Part shown: positions 8,941 through 18,853 of the stretch, piece after piece
How the letters are laid out: every line of letters starts with the position of its first letter
How positions within the stretch are numbered: the stretch's first letter is position 1
Assembly: GCA_945902745.1 (NCBI GenBank)
Contig: CAMDNE010000003.1
Coordinates: forward strand, 225,669-289,668
Direction of reading: 5' to 3'
Origin: Chitinophaga pinensis
Lineage (GTDB): Bacteria > Bacteroidota > Bacteroidia > Flavobacteriales_D > Crocinitomicaceae
Length of the DNA stretch: 64,000 nucleotides
Program-made: the position numbers and the translations under genes
The notes under the pieces: model-generated
The model's database searches: none
Told to the model about the DNA's origin: nothing
What the model saw: the letters and a program-made list of their open reading frames with translations, nothing else

Positions 8941-11900
8941 TCATCGAATCACATTCACATGTCCAACGGCATAAGCATGCTCATCGTTAATTTTTCTCTT
9001 GTAATTAATTTTCCAGGTATAGGTTCCATCTTGAACAAGTGAAATTTCTCCATCACTGCCATACGATCCGTCCCAACCTATGTTGACATCGTTTGATTCG
9101 AAAATCAGCTCACCCCAACGGTTAAAAATCATTAAATTGTAATTAAATGGATCAAATCCTGATGTAAAAACTGGTTTAAAAACCTGATTATACATATCAT
9201 CGTCAGGTGTAAAGGTATTAGGAACATAGAATATTAATTCTTCCCCAAAAGTAAAATTCGAATAAGCCGTATCACTGCAACCATTTAATGAATAGGCAAC
9301 CAACATCACTTGATAATTTGCACTTGTCAAATTGGTGTAATCATGAGATGGATCTACCTCATTTGACGTTGGTGAATTATCTCCAAAATCCCAAGAATAG
9401 GTCGATGCTCCGAAACTAGTATTCGTAAAATCAATCGTTGGATCAAATTCTGAAATTAGCGTAGCCGATTGACCAAAAGAAGCTATTGGTGCATCATCAA
9501 CGCATACCAAATCAATGGCTGTAAACGTTCCTGAACAACCATTAGTAAATGAGGATGACAAGGTGACATCGTAGCATCCACCCTGTGTAAATGTCGCACT
9601 TACCGATCCACAACCGTTCAATATTGTACCATCACTCAATGTCCAAACACAATTTACAGAATTAGGTGTTGTGTTCGTAAAAGTGACTGTTAACGGTACA
9701 CAACCAGTTGTTATATCTGCAACAAAAGTTACTGGAAGCAGTTGATTCAATGTTGCCGTAACCATGTCTGTTGCAACACATCCTGCTAATGATGTGCCAG
9801 TTACAGTATAGATTGTTGTTGCAATCGGAACGAAAGGAACTCCATTTACAACTCCATTGTCCCACGAATAGGTATTGGCTCCAGTTCCTGACAATGTAAT
9901 TTGATTTCCAGTACAAAAAGGGACATCGGATCCAGCGCTTACGATTGGTAATGGATTAACTGCTACAATAACTTGGTCAGAATTGACACAACCATTAATA
10001 TCAGTGCCAATAACCGCATATGTTGCTGTTGTTAGTGGCGAAAAAGAAACTGTGTTTGTTACACTATTATCCCATGTAAATGTTAGACCTCCAGTTGCTG
10101 TTAAAATTGTCGTTGCTCCTGAGCAGATCGATACATCTGGACCTGCATTAATAATTGGAAGTGGGTTTACAGTAACAATTACCTGGTCGGTGTTTACACA
10201 TCCTAAAGCTGATGTTCCTGAAACCGTATATGTGCTGGTTGAAGTTGGTGTAAATGGAATTGCGTTACTAATTCCATTATTCCAAGAATAAGTTGAGCCA
10301 CTAGCACCGGACAAAGTAACACTAGTTCCAGAACAAACCGTTTGGTCTAATCCTGCATCAATGATTGGCAAAGGATTCACTGAAATAGTCAAAGTAGTCG
10401 TTGCTGCACATTGTCCAAAAGTTGGAGTGAATGTATAAAGTGTAGTTGCCAAATTGTTTAATGCTGGCGACCAAGTTCCATTGAATCCATTGTTAGAAAT
10501 TGTTGGTAATGTTGCTAAAGGTGCACCTGAACAGATGGCCGTGACAGCTGTAAATGTTGGTGTTGCAGGCGGACCAACTGAAATAGTTAAAGTGGTCATT
10601 GTCGCACACTGACCAGCAGTTGGAGTGAAGGTATAAAGAGTAGTTACAGTATTGTTTAATGCTGGCGACCAAGTTCCATTAAATCCATTGTTGGAAATTA
10701 TAGGTAATGCCGCCAATGGATCTCCTGCACAAATAGGCGCAACTGCAGTAAAGGTTGGATTAGCACTAGAATTGACAGTGATTGTCATTGTAGTCGTTGT
10801 CGCACACTGACCAGCAGTTGGAGTGAATGTATAAAGTGTTGTTGCCGTATTGTTAATAGCTGGCGACCAAGTTCCATTGAATCCATTGTTAGAAAGTGTT
10901 GGTAATGCTGCCAAAGGATCACCTGAGCAAATAGGCGAAATTGCTGTAAATGTTGGTGTTGCTGGTGGACCAACTGAAATTGTTAGTGTAGTCACCGTGG
11001 CACATTGTCCAGCAGTTGGAGTGAATGTATAGAGTGTAGTTGCCATATTGTTAATAGCTGGCGACCAAGTTCCATTAATACTATTGTTGGAAGTAGTTGG
11101 TAAAAGAGCGAGTGCAGCTCCCGAACAAATTGGAGCTACAGCCGTAAATGCTGGTATTATTGCAGAGTTGACTGTAATTGACATTGTAGTCGTTGTAGCA
11201 CATTGTCCAGCAGTTGGAGTGAATGTATAAAGTGTAGTTGCCGTATTGTTAATAGCTGGCGACCAAGTTCCATTAATACCATTATTTGAAATTACAGGTA
11301 ATGCCGCCAATGGATCACCTGAGCAAATAGGAGTCAAAGCAGTGAAAGTTGGTATTATTGAAGAGTTGACTGTAATTGTCATTGTAGTCGTTGTCGCACA
11401 CTGACCACCAGTTGGAGTGAATGTATAAAGTGTTGTTGCCGTATTGTTAATAGCTGGCGACCAAGTACCATTGAATCCATTGTTAGAAAGTGTTGGTAAT
11501 GCTGCCAATGGATAGCCTGAGCAAATAGGAGAAATTGCTGTAAATGTTGGTGTTGCTGGTGGACCAACTGAAATTGTTAATGTAGTCACCGTGGCACATT
11601 GTCCAGCAGTTGGAGTGAATGTATAAAGTGTAGTTGCCAAATTGTTTAATGCTGGAGACCAAGTTCCATTAATACTATTGTTGGAAGTAGTTGGTAAAAG
11701 AGCGAGTGCAGCTCCCGAACAAATTGGAGCTACAGCTGTAAATACTGGTATTATTGCAGAATTGACTGTAATTGACATTGTAGTCGTTAAAGCACATTGT
11801 CCAGCAGTTGGAGTGAATGTATAAAGTGTTGTTGCCGTATTGTTAATTGCTGGCGACCAAATACCATTTATAGCATTATTGGAAGTGGTTGGTAAGGCTG

Positions 11901-13158
11901 CAAGTGCTGCACCTGAACAAATAGGCGCAACTGCAGTAAAGGTTGGAGTGGTACCAGGATTTACCAAGACGTTTACAGTTTGCGGAGTGCCAGTGCAACT
12001 TCCTGCACTTGGAGTTACTGTATAAACAACAGTTTGAGCAATTATACTGTTATTAGTTATGGTGTTATTTAATGATGATGTTGTTTGAGAAGTTGTACTT
12101 TCTCCCGTTGTGTTTGCATTATTTACGGCAACCCACGTGTAGCTTGTTCCAAAATTGCTGGTCAGTGGAATAGTGACATTTCCACCACTGCAAATAGTTG
12201 CGGCGTTAACACTTGTCATAATTGGAGGTGGATTTACAGTCACAGTAACAGGAATGCAACTTGAAACGGGGCTGCAAGTTGTTGCCGCGTTGCCAACATA
12301 ATAAGTAGTTGTTGTTGCCGGTGAAACAGTGATGGATGTTCCCGTACCAACCAAAGTTCCGCCACAAGAACCTGTGTACCATTGTGATGAAGCATTTCCT
12401 CCAACAACTGTTAAAGTTGTACTTTGACCGGCGCAAATTGTTGAAGTTCCAGTGATAGAAGTTGGTGGAGTTGAAATTGGTATTATAGCAGTAAGATTAG
12501 AGATTACTACGTATTGTTTTGGATTATTATAGGTTGTATTTCCTGACTTGTAATTAATTGTAACTGTTGAAATACAGTCAGTTGCTGTTCCAACATTGAT
12601 TTCATTATTCCCCCAACATGTACAAGCGCTTGAGGCTCCAGAGTTAAAGGTTAATAACGTTGACCCTGAACCAGTAACGCTACCTCCTGTTTGAACGCAA
12701 GCCGTTCCAACTTTAAATACATTTAAAGGCGCAGCAACTGAATTTGTCCCAGCAATCGTTATTTTGTCTAGCCAAGAACCAAAACCATCGTCATTTACAT
12801 CATACAAATAAAAATGAACTGGACCTTGCACTGGCGGGCTAAATGTAATTGTTGTGGTAATTGTTTTTGTAGCATTCGATGTCCAATCTGTACTTAGCAA
12901 CATTCCCTGATTGGTAGCTGAAATCCCGGAACATCCTCCTCCAGGATTGACAGAACCTGTTGGGAAATAAATTGGAGAAGCATCTTGCCAAGTATTTTCA
13001 GAATTTACTATTGTTGCAGACATTGTAATACCAGAAACAGTTGTAGTATATGTTCTATTTACTCCAGTGCCACCATATGTTCCATTCCATGGAAATGTAG
13101 TTTGTGCAAAAAATACTGTTGAATACAGGCTGAGTAATACTGTTAAAATCAACTTCAT
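8941..13158 (-). CDS. Giant repeat adhesin with PKD-like modules and T9SS type B (gliding-motility) C-terminal sorting domain
   Basis: 1405 residues. A signal peptide ends near 'VFFAQTT'. Residues about 20-225 form a beta-rich N-terminal domain. Residues about 225-400 hold Ig-like segments of the 'ICAGQSTTLT' type. Residues about 403-930 are eight tandem 66-residue repeats built on 'PTFTAVAPICSG' and 'TTLYTFTPTAGQC'. Three roughly 77-residue repeats starting 'PLPIIDAG', 'PLPIINAG' and 'PLPIVSAG' follow (about 931-1160). A PKD domain carries the signature 'YSWDFGDNSPTS' near 1280. The C-terminus has 'FYVPNTFTPDDDMYNQVF', 'YNLMIFNRWGELIFES', 'WDGSY' and 'DGTYTWKINYK', the T9SS type B signal. 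It should be secreted and attached to, or released from, the cell surface, probably for adhesion. Each repeat has a conserved Cys pair. Confidence 0.93.
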   Translation of the reverse strand: MKLILTVLLSLYSTVFFAQTTFPWNGTYGGTGVNRTYTTTVSGITMSATIVNSENTWQDASPIYFPTGSVNPGGGCSGISATNQGMLLSTDWTSNATKTITTTITFSPPVQGPVHFYLYDVNDDGFGSWLDKITIAGTNSVAAPLNVFKVGTACVQTGGSVTGSGSTLLTFNSGASSACTCWGNNEINVGTATDCISTVTINYKSGNTTYNNPKQYVVISNLTAIIPISTPPTSITGTSTICAGQSTTLTVVGGNASSQWYTGSCGGTLVGTGTSITVSPATTTTYYVGNAATTCSPVSSCIPVTVTVNPPPIMTSVNAATICSGGNVTIPLTSNFGTSYTWVAVNNANTTGESTTSQTTSSLNNTITNNSIIAQTVVYTVTPSAGSCTGTPQTVNVLVNPGTTPTFTAVAPICSGAALAALPTTSNNAINGIWSPAINNTATTLYTFTPTAGQCALTTTMSITVNSAIIPVFTAVAPICSGAALALLPTTSNNSINGTWSPALNNLATTLYTFTPTAGQCATVTTLTISVGPPATPTFTAISPICSGYPLAALPTLSNNGFNGTWSPAINNTATTLYTFTPTGGQCATTTTMTITVNSSIIPTFTALTPICSGDPLAALPVISNNGINGTWSPAINNTATTLYTFTPTAGQCATTTTMSITVNSAIIPAFTAVAPICSGAALALLPTTSNNSINGTWSPAINNMATTLYTFTPTAGQCATVTTLTISVGPPATPTFTAISPICSGDPLAALPTLSNNGFNGTWSPAINNTATTLYTFTPTAGQCATTTTMTITVNSSANPTFTAVAPICAGDPLAALPIISNNGFNGTWSPALNNTVTTLYTFTPTAGQCATMTTLTISVGPPATPTFTAVTAICSGAPLATLPTISNNGFNGTWSPALNNLATTLYTFTPTFGQCAATTTLTISVNPLPIIDAGLDQTVCSGTSVTLSGASGSTYSWNNGISNAIPFTPTSTSTYTVSGTSALGCVNTDQVIVTVNPLPIINAGPDVSICSGATTILTATGGLTFTWDNSVTNTVSFSPLTTATYAVIGTDINGCVNSDQVIVAVNPLPIVSAGSDVPFCTGNQITLSGTGANTYSWDNGVVNGVPFVPIATTIYTVTGTSLAGCVATDMVTATLNQLLPVTFVADITTGCVPLTVTFTNTTPNSVNCVWTLSDGTILNGCGSVSATFTQGGCYDVTLSSSFTNGCSGTFTAIDLVCVDDAPIASFGQSATLISEFDPTIDFTNTSFGASTYSWDFGDNSPTSNEVDPSHDYTNLTSANYQVMLVAYSLNGCSDTAYSNFTFGEELIFYVPNTFTPDDDMYNQVFKPVFTSGFDPFNYNLMIFNRWGELIFESNDVNIGWDGSYGSDGEISLVQDGTYTWKINYKRKINDEHAYAVGHVNVIR
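10369..11952 (-). repeat. Eight tandem 198-bp in-frame repeats inside the adhesin gene
   Basis: The encoded protein shows eight consecutive 66-residue units between about residues 403 and 930, giving eight 198-bp DNA units. Units 1-2-3 and 4-5-6 match each other more closely than neighbouring units do: unit 2 resembles 5, and 3 resembles 6. This indicates duplication of a three-unit block of about 594 bp. Confidence 0.9.
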
Positions 13159-13190
13159 AATAAAAGAGATATAGAAATAAGCAATTCCCT

Positions 13191-13198
13191 CAAATTTA
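13191..13198 (-). promoter_or_regulatory. Possible -7 promoter box upstream of the adhesin gene
   Basis: On the minus strand this reads TAAATTTG, a match to TAnnTTTG, placed about 33 bp before the adhesin start codon. No convincing TTG lies at the expected upstream spacing, so the assignment rests on one box only. Confidence 0.35.
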
Positions 13199-13220
13199 GT
13201 TTATTAAATTGGTGATTTTA

Positions 13221-13236
13221 GAGGGGGTAGCCCCTC
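13221..13236. terminator. Weak candidate terminator hairpin downstream of the dar operon
   Basis: GAGGGG-GTAG-CCCCTC forms a 6-bp GC-rich stem with a 4-base loop, 60 bp past the stop of the last dar-operon gene. No proper T-run follows on either strand, so a terminator role is only tentative. Confidence 0.3.
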
Positions 13237-13295
13237 AATTAGATGTGCTAAATTGAATAATTTATTTCTAAAATTTTCAATTAAAATTTCATGAT

Positions 13296-14348
13296 TTACT
13301 CTTCAACAGATTTTACTAAAATCAAGCTATGTTGAATTCCTTCAAATTGATTATAAATCAATATCGTCTTAGGTATTTTCGTTAAATTCCCTTCAATACC
13401 TGCATGATTTAGCAATTGGCCATTTAATAAATGTGTTGTTAAAAACAAAGCAAACGCTGAACTCGTTCTATAATCACCAACAAAATTTTTGTAATAAACA
13501 TATTCTGTATCTGCAGGAAAAAAAGATTTTACATCATCATACAAAAAATCAAATTGAATATCACCATTATTACCTAAAACAAGTAAGTCAATATTTTCAA
13601 GTGTTAGTTCATTATCAATAAAAAATTGATTGAGTTTAATTTCCAATTCACTTTTAGTTGGAAAATTAATTTGCTTCAAATCAACGATTTTCGCTAAGGC
13701 ATTATTTGAATCATTTGTTACAACAAACATTGTCGATCCTTCTCCACAAACAGAACCATTCGTTTTAGTTTCAATTAATTTATCATTTGAAACACACTCC
13801 TCTTTATATCTGTTTGCTAATTGATCAATATTATAGTTGTAATTTGAAATTTCTTCCACTGCACCTATTATAAGAGAAGAATTTCTTTCATTTAATTCCA
13901 AAAACATCATTGCATCTAAAAGTGCATTTTCAAAAGCCAATGCTCCATTCACATGCGTTACATTGTAACCAGTATTTTTTGACATTAAAGCTATTTGTCC
14001 AGCCAATGCATTTGGAGTACTTTGAACAAAATGTGTTGGAGTCAACATTCCTTCATCATAATCAATAATTTGATTCAAGAAATTAATGCAATTTTCAAGG
14101 CCACCATTAGCAGTTCCAATTACAATTCCATCTAATTTTTCGTTTCGTTCTATTAAAGGCATTGCAGCTCCAATTCCCATTCGAACGGCTTTTCCCATTC
14201 TTCTTAATAGTGATGATGGAATTGTTTCAGAATAACTTGGTTCTATGGCAGAATAAAAAGTATTCGTATGAATTTTAAAATCTCCATTTAAAAACTCATC
14301 TGTAAATGTGATTTGAGGAGATATTGAAGATAAATCCTTTATATACAT
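13296..14348 (-). CDS. Chain-length-factor-like ketosynthase homologue (catalytically degenerate), dar operon
   Basis: About 350 residues from the preferred start MYIKDLSS. The ORF track starts 8 codons earlier (14372), but the later ATG fits the paralogue at 24.8-25.7 kb, which begins MYYIHKIAS, and reduces the overlap with the ketosynthase. The fold markers of a thiolase-like ketosynthase are present (GTANGGLEN, HFVQSTPNALAGQIAL, NGSVCGEGSTMFVV). The active-site Cys is absent at 'THVNGALAFENAL', and both catalytic His motifs are replaced (LLVLGNNGDIQ and YKNFVGDYRTSS). It therefore probably acts as the KS-beta or chain-length factor for the active ketosynthase encoded immediately upstream. 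The heterodimer is inferred from gene pairing and from type II polyketide systems. Confidence 0.8.
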   Translation of the reverse strand: MYIKDLSSISPQITFTDEFLNGDFKIHTNTFYSAIEPSYSETIPSSLLRRMGKAVRMGIGAAMPLIERNEKLDGIVIGTANGGLENCINFLNQIIDYDEGMLTPTHFVQSTPNALAGQIALMSKNTGYNVTHVNGALAFENALLDAMMFLELNERNSSLIIGAVEEISNYNYNIDQLANRYKEECVSNDKLIETKTNGSVCGEGSTMFVVTNDSNNALAKIVDLKQINFPTKSELEIKLNQFFIDNELTLENIDLLVLGNNGDIQFDFLYDDVKSFFPADTEYVYYKNFVGDYRTSSAFALFLTTHLLNGQLLNHAGIEGNLTKIPKTILIYNQFEGIQHSLILVKSVEE

Positions 14349-15532
14349 TTTGAAAATATTAAAGATGTACAATTACCTCCAAACCCAAATGAGTTTGACA
14401 TAACATGTTTTAATTCCTTTTTGCAAAAATGGCTTATGGGTTTTGAATTATGCTCTTGAATAGGATTTTCACATCTTAAACTCGGATAAAGTTCGTTGTG
14501 TTTTAAGCTCAAAAGCGAGAATACAGCTTCTAAAGAACCGGCCGCTGCTAACGTATGACCAGTATATGATTTCGTTGAATTGTAAGGTGGAACTTTCGTG
14601 AAAACAGTATTTAAAGCATATGTTTCAGTAATGTCGTTATTTTCTGTTCCAGTGCCATGTGCATTGATGTAATCAATTAAATCCGGCTTTATTTCTGCTA
14701 TCTTCAATGCAAGTTCCATAGAGAGTATTGGTCCAATGGCAGTGTCTGAAGTTGTCGACGGATGAAATGCGTCATTTGAATTTCCAAAACCTGTTAATTC
14801 TGCAATTTTCGTTTTATCATAAGCTGAATCTTCAGACTCAAGCACCAAATATGCCGCCCCTTCACCTAAACTCAGCCCACTTCTATTTTCATCAAATGGT
14901 TTACATGCCTCATCACTAAGTATCATCAATGAATTAAATCCATTTACAGTATATTTTGCAATACTATCTGCACCACCAACGATTACACGATCTGCTCGTC
15001 CAGTTTGAATCAATCGCGCTCCAAGATAAATTGCATTAGCCGAAGATGAGCATGCTGTATTAATTGTGTCTATAATTCCCCCAATCTCAAACATTTTTGT
15101 AATGCGCAATGTATGATCGGAACCTTCGTACGATCTAACATAATTGGATGGAACAGCTTTCAAATTTGCGTCTGAATATAATTCATCGGTATAACACATT
15201 CCTCCTACCGTACTAGAAGAAATAAATGCAGTTCTATCAGATTTTAATAATTCAGCTGATATTCCAGCCTGATGAATGGCCTCTTTAAAGGCATTTAAAG
15301 CTAAAACCGTCGTCCGAGTAAATTCTTTTTGACGGGTAATATTATTTATTTCTTTTAATTGATCATCGCTAAAAGGCACTTCACCAAATACTAAATTTTC
15401 AGCATAACGTGATTGAAAAAAACGTGCTTTTTGTATTCCGCATTTACCAGACCTCAATGCATTCAAATGTTCGTCAACTGTTGACCCAATTGAAGATATT
15501 GCACCCATACCTGTGATGAATATCTTTTGCAT
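14339..15532 (-). CDS. Beta-ketoacyl-[ACP] synthase II-type (active KS), dar operon
   Basis: 397 residues, typical length for FabF/KS-alpha. The catalytic triad is intact: Cys161 in 'NTACSSSANAI', His292 in 'NAHGTGTENND' and His326 in 'KSYTGHTLAAAG'. It should condense acyl-ACP with malonyl-ACP. The gene lies between its ACP (upstream, 4 bp) and a degenerate partner (downstream, overlapping), the usual KS-CLF-ACP arrangement of type II polyketide synthesis. Its closest relative in the window is the ketosynthase at 25.7-26.9 kb. Within the dar operon it may supply alkyl chains for DarB, but it could equally serve polyene extension. Confidence 0.92.
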   Translation of the reverse strand: MQKIFITGMGAISSIGSTVDEHLNALRSGKCGIQKARFFQSRYAENLVFGEVPFSDDQLKEINNITRQKEFTRTTVLALNAFKEAIHQAGISAELLKSDRTAFISSSTVGGMCYTDELYSDANLKAVPSNYVRSYEGSDHTLRITKMFEIGGIIDTINTACSSSANAIYLGARLIQTGRADRVIVGGADSIAKYTVNGFNSLMILSDEACKPFDENRSGLSLGEGAAYLVLESEDSAYDKTKIAELTGFGNSNDAFHPSTTSDTAIGPILSMELALKIAEIKPDLIDYINAHGTGTENNDITETYALNTVFTKVPPYNSTKSYTGHTLAAAGSLEAVFSLLSLKHNELYPSLRCENPIQEHNSKPISHFCKKELKHVMSNSFGFGGNCTSLIFSKCI

Positions 15533-15536
15533 TTTG

Positions 15537-15800
15537 TTATTTTGTTCTGTTTAAAACGATGTAATCTACGATTGTATTTACATCAATTAAAATCTGTCTT
15601 CCTTCCGTTGGATTTTTAATTTTAATGCCGTATTCACGATCCAACAATACGATTAATTCAACTGAGTCAATTGAATCTAAGCCCAAATCTCCTCCAAATA
15701 ATGGTTCATCATCTTTGATTTGATCTGGAGTAATATCCAACAAATTTAAATATGTAATTAAATGAGCTTTAAATTCATTTTTCACTTCTTCTCTATTCAT
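15537..15800 (-). CDS. Acyl carrier protein, dar operon
   Basis: 87 residues. The phosphopantetheine attachment motif is 'GLDSIDSVELIVLLDREYGI', with Ser43 as the attachment site. A helical, acidic sequence of normal ACP length surrounds it. It would carry growing chains for the adjacent ketosynthase pair. Activation needs a 4'-phosphopantetheinyl transferase, and one is encoded at the other end of the cluster. It closely resembles the ACP at 26.9-27.1 kb. Confidence 0.93.
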   Translation of the reverse strand: MNREEVKNEFKAHLITYLNLLDITPDQIKDDEPLFGGDLGLDSIDSVELIVLLDREYGIKIKNPTEGRQILIDVNTIVDYIVLNRTK

Positions 15801-15807
15801 ATCTTTC

Positions 15808-17094
15808 TTAAATATAATTTTGTTTTCTCAATTTAATAAATGTAAAGAATTGACATCCAAAGATAAACAATAATAAATATATTAATGTCCCAGTCAATTC
15901 ATTCCATTCACCATTTTTTAAGAAGAGTGAATAATACCCTTCAATACACCAATGTAAAGGCGAAATCATTCCAATATTTTGCATATATTCTGGCATGATA
16001 AAAGACGGAACCCATATTCCTCCAATTGCGGCAAATATGATAATAGAAATTGCTCCGAAGCCACCAGCTTGGTCTTGAGTTTTGGCATATACACCAATCA
16101 ATAATGAATAACTTATTGCAGCATAGGCTGATAAGACAGATATCACAATAAGGGCCAAAATATTCGTCGGCATTTTCAATTCAGGTAAACCTAAATGTGG
16201 AAAAACGAACATTCCAATGCAAAACATGATTGTTAATTGACTCAATGATACAAATAGATATACGATTACTTTACTCCATATCGTTAGTAAAAATGCACTT
16301 GGAATCGTTTGTAAACGAACAAAACTTCCCGATAATCTTTCCTTCACAATATTTCCACCTAAAGAAATAACCATAAAAAACATTGCAAAAAGTGACCATG
16401 CAGGAACGTTATGTTGCGAGGAGTTCGGAACCATTACACTCGTTCCATTTGATGCAGGCATCGAATTAATCGACACATTTTGCTTTCCTAATTCTTTTTG
16501 AATGTGGTCAGGGATTTTTTCATACCCCAAATCTGTGAACAATTGTTGAAGCATTTTTCTGTTCTCAATTCCAATCAGAACTGTATTAATCCCAGATAAA
16601 ATTGATATTCTGAAGCTTTCTTGTAGAATGGGGTCGAAATAAAAATCTAAATTATTATTCTTTAATGATTGATTTTTTGCTAAGACATTTGTACTATCTA
16701 AAACACCAAATTCAGTTAACATCAAATTTGATATTTTCTCAGCATTTTGATTGATCTTTTTTGTAAAATTTTTCGGAATGAGAATAGCAATTAATTTATC
16801 TCTATTCAATGTTTGTTTTTTAATATCATCTTCAAGTAATTCGTTCGACACATCAATATTAAAGCTGCCAGATAGCGCCAAATTATCGATAAGTGAATCA
16901 CCCAAATTTCCTTGGTCCTTATTAACAATAAGCATTTCAATCTTGTTTTCATTCACTAATTTGAATGCACTATCTTGGACAACTGTGATTATAAAAACTA
17001 ATAAAAGCGGCATCACAAACATCAACAATAACCCAACTTTATCACTTAAGAGCAATAAAATTTCTTTAACCAATGATACTTTTAATTTATTCAT
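15808..17094 (-). CDS. ABC transporter permease (ABC-2 type)
   Basis: 428 residues: one N-terminal transmembrane helix (about 17-37), a long extracytoplasmic region (about 40-225), then five or six helices from about 230 to the end, including 'WSLFAMFFMVISLGGNIVKERLSGS' and 'LQTIPSAFLL'. This is the ABC-2/YhaP-like permease architecture. It overlaps the ATPase gene by one base, so the two form one exporter. In the dar operon it is the best candidate for moving pigment or a pigment precursor across the inner membrane. Transport of that substrate is inferred from context. Confidence 0.9.
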   Translation of the reverse strand: MNKLKVSLVKEILLLLSDKVGLLLMFVMPLLLVFIITVVQDSAFKLVNENKIEMLIVNKDQGNLGDSLIDNLALSGSFNIDVSNELLEDDIKKQTLNRDKLIAILIPKNFTKKINQNAEKISNLMLTEFGVLDSTNVLAKNQSLKNNNLDFYFDPILQESFRISILSGINTVLIGIENRKMLQQLFTDLGYEKIPDHIQKELGKQNVSINSMPASNGTSVMVPNSSQHNVPAWSLFAMFFMVISLGGNIVKERLSGSFVRLQTIPSAFLLTIWSKVIVYLFVSLSQLTIMFCIGMFVFPHLGLPELKMPTNILALIVISVLSAYAAISYSLLIGVYAKTQDQAGGFGAISIIIFAAIGGIWVPSFIMPEYMQNIGMISPLHWCIEGYYSLFLKNGEWNELTGTLIYLLLFIFGCQFFTFIKLRKQNYI

Positions 17095-17840
17095 TAATCC
17101 CTAAGTTCTTTACCGGTTAAATTTATCATCAGCTCTTCCAAATTGGCCGCATTATTTATTTTAATCAGCTCAGAAACGGTATCTAATGCTATTACTTTTC
17201 CATTATCCATTAAAGCTACCCGCGAACAAAAATCTTCCGCTTCTTTTAAATGGTGAGATGTATATATTATTGTTACACCTTTTTTGTTTAATTCTTCGAG
17301 GTGATTAATTATTGTTAGTTTGCTATGAATATCAACACCAACTGTTGGCTCATCTAAAAAAATTATCTCGGGTGAATGAATCAATCCAATTGCCAAATTT
17401 AAACGCCTTTTCATTCCTCCTGAATAGGATTTCACCTTTTTATCTGCAACGCTCGTTAAACCTAAGATTTCTAAGAGATGTGCAGATTGTTCCTTTACAT
17501 TAATTGAAGACATTCCATAAACACCTCCGAAATAATATAAATTTTGATTTGCAGTCAATTCAGCATAAAAAGCAAAATCTTGTGGGACAAATCCCACCTG
17601 ATTCAATTTTTCTTTGATATTTTTTTTTTGATTATCAAACGTATATTCTATCGTTCCAGAAGTTGCCTTAATAATATTACAAAGCAAAGAAATTAACGTT
17701 GTTTTTCCGGCACCATTTGGACCAAATACACCAAATTTTTCGCCTTTAAAAATGGTTAAATTGATAGTGTCGAGACTTGGTTTTTCTGACTTCCCATAGT
17801 ATTTAGTAAGGGCAACTGCAGTAATGATTGGACTTTCCAT
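17094..17840 (-). CDS. ABC transporter ATP-binding protein
   Basis: 248 residues with all nucleotide-binding motifs: Walker A 'GPNGAGKTT' near residue 40, Q-loop 'VGFVPQDFAFY', signature 'SYSGGMKRRLNLA', Walker B 'IIFLDEPTVGVD' and switch 'TSHH'. It powers the ABC-2 permease encoded immediately downstream. The BtrH-like gene lies 2 bp upstream. The subfamily is that of drug and lipid exporters (CcmA/DrrA-like). Confidence 0.94.
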   Translation of the reverse strand: MESPIITAVALTKYYGKSEKPSLDTINLTIFKGEKFGVFGPNGAGKTTLISLLCNIIKATSGTIEYTFDNQKKNIKEKLNQVGFVPQDFAFYAELTANQNLYYFGGVYGMSSINVKEQSAHLLEILGLTSVADKKVKSYSGGMKRRLNLAIGLIHSPEIIFLDEPTVGVDIHSKLTIINHLEELNKKGVTIIYTSHHLKEAEDFCSRVALMDNGKVIALDTVSELIKINNAANLEELMINLTGKELRD

Positions 17841-17842
17841 CT

Positions 17843-18853
17843 TTATTTAATCACAATTTTAGAAAGTTGTTTAAATGCCTCTTTCTCAACGTTACTTATT
17901 TCATTTAAAAGTGAAGCACAATCATCATAATCCTTTTGAGAAGTCAAACGACCTTTATAAATACCTGACATTTGTAAGGCTGAATCTCTCCACAAATCAC
18001 CAGACTTAGTTAATTGATCTGATATATTCAGTAGCTTATCATTCCCAAGAATTTCACTTGCTTCATCTAAAAATGCAGCATAAAGGAAACGAAAACCTCC
18101 GCCTCCAGTGCCAATTTCTTCTTGCATGCGTACAATTTGACCTAAATATAAGGCTGCTTGACGTTCACCTAATTTATCTCTCCAACCTCTAATTTTGTTA
18201 GCAGTATAATTAATTCCTTTGACACCAGCGATACCACCTGGAATATGTAACATATCCCTACAATTCCTTTTAATTCCTTTATTAATTGCATTTCTCAAGC
18301 GTTCCTCAGTAATATCCCCAATTGTTTTCGGGAAATACAATTGTCCTTTCGGAGCCAAAGCACCTTGCGCAAAACGCACTTTTTCTAATTCCTCAGGAAA
18401 AAGCGTTGTTGTGGTTTCCATTACTGGGTCACTGATCAAATACTTACCATCCTCCTGTCCAAAAACAATTAAATTATGAGCGTTAAAATGAAAGCGATAT
18501 GCTTTTGGAAAATAGTTCAAATGGAAAACGCCAACTTGACAACCAACAGGAATACCTTCATTCAATTTTTCATTTAAAAAGAATTGAGCTTCAATCTTAG
18601 ATTTAAATTTTTTTCTTTCAACTTTTATATCCAGCGATTTACATGTTCTTTTGAAAATTGCTCCTGGCATTGTTCTAAATGAAATAGCAGGGCCATTATT
18701 CACTTTCATAAAAGGAATATGAATATAGAATAAACCAGAACCTAATCCAAACGCCAGAGGTTCAGTCATAAATTCTACTCCATTATGTTTGAGCAGACTT
18801 ACCGTCACACCATTTTCGCAATGCGCTGTTTGAATATGTTTAAAATTCTCCAC
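17843..18853 (-). CDS. BtrH N-terminal domain protein, candidate acyl-ACP acyltransferase
   Basis: 336 residues. The N-terminal 'TAHCENGVTVSLLKHNG' places His11-Cys12 as in BtrH-type proteins, with a later 'NAHNLIVFGQEDGKYLISDP' region supplying the second catalytic His. The C-terminal third is helical (DUF4872-like). BtrH from butirosin biosynthesis transfers an acyl group from a carrier protein to an acceptor. By analogy, this enzyme could pass an acyl chain from an ACP to the resorcinol, which makes it a candidate for forming the ester bond of flexirubin. That role is inference. The start is GTG at 18853, sharing one base with the preceding stop (TAGTG). Confidence 0.8.
   Translation of the reverse strand: MENFKHIQTAHCENGVTVSLLKHNGVEFMTEPLAFGLGSGLFYIHIPFMKVNNGPAISFRTMPGAIFKRTCKSLDIKVERKKFKSKIEAQFFLNEKLNEGIPVGCQVGVFHLNYFPKAYRFHFNAHNLIVFGQEDGKYLISDPVMETTTTLFPEELEKVRFAQGALAPKGQLYFPKTIGDITEERLRNAINKGIKRNCRDMLHIPGGIAGVKGINYTANKIRGWRDKLGERQAALYLGQIVRMQEEIGTGGGGFRFLYAAFLDEASEILGNDKLLNISDQLTKSGDLWRDSALQMSGIYKGRLTSQKDYDDCASLLNEISNVEKEAFKQLSKIVIK

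Noticed and set aside
10850-12025. Series of plus-strand 60-residue ORFs repeating MLIAGDQVPL
   Set aside because: They lie antisense inside the repetitive adhesin gene and mirror its 198-bp repeats; they have no independent start or function signal.
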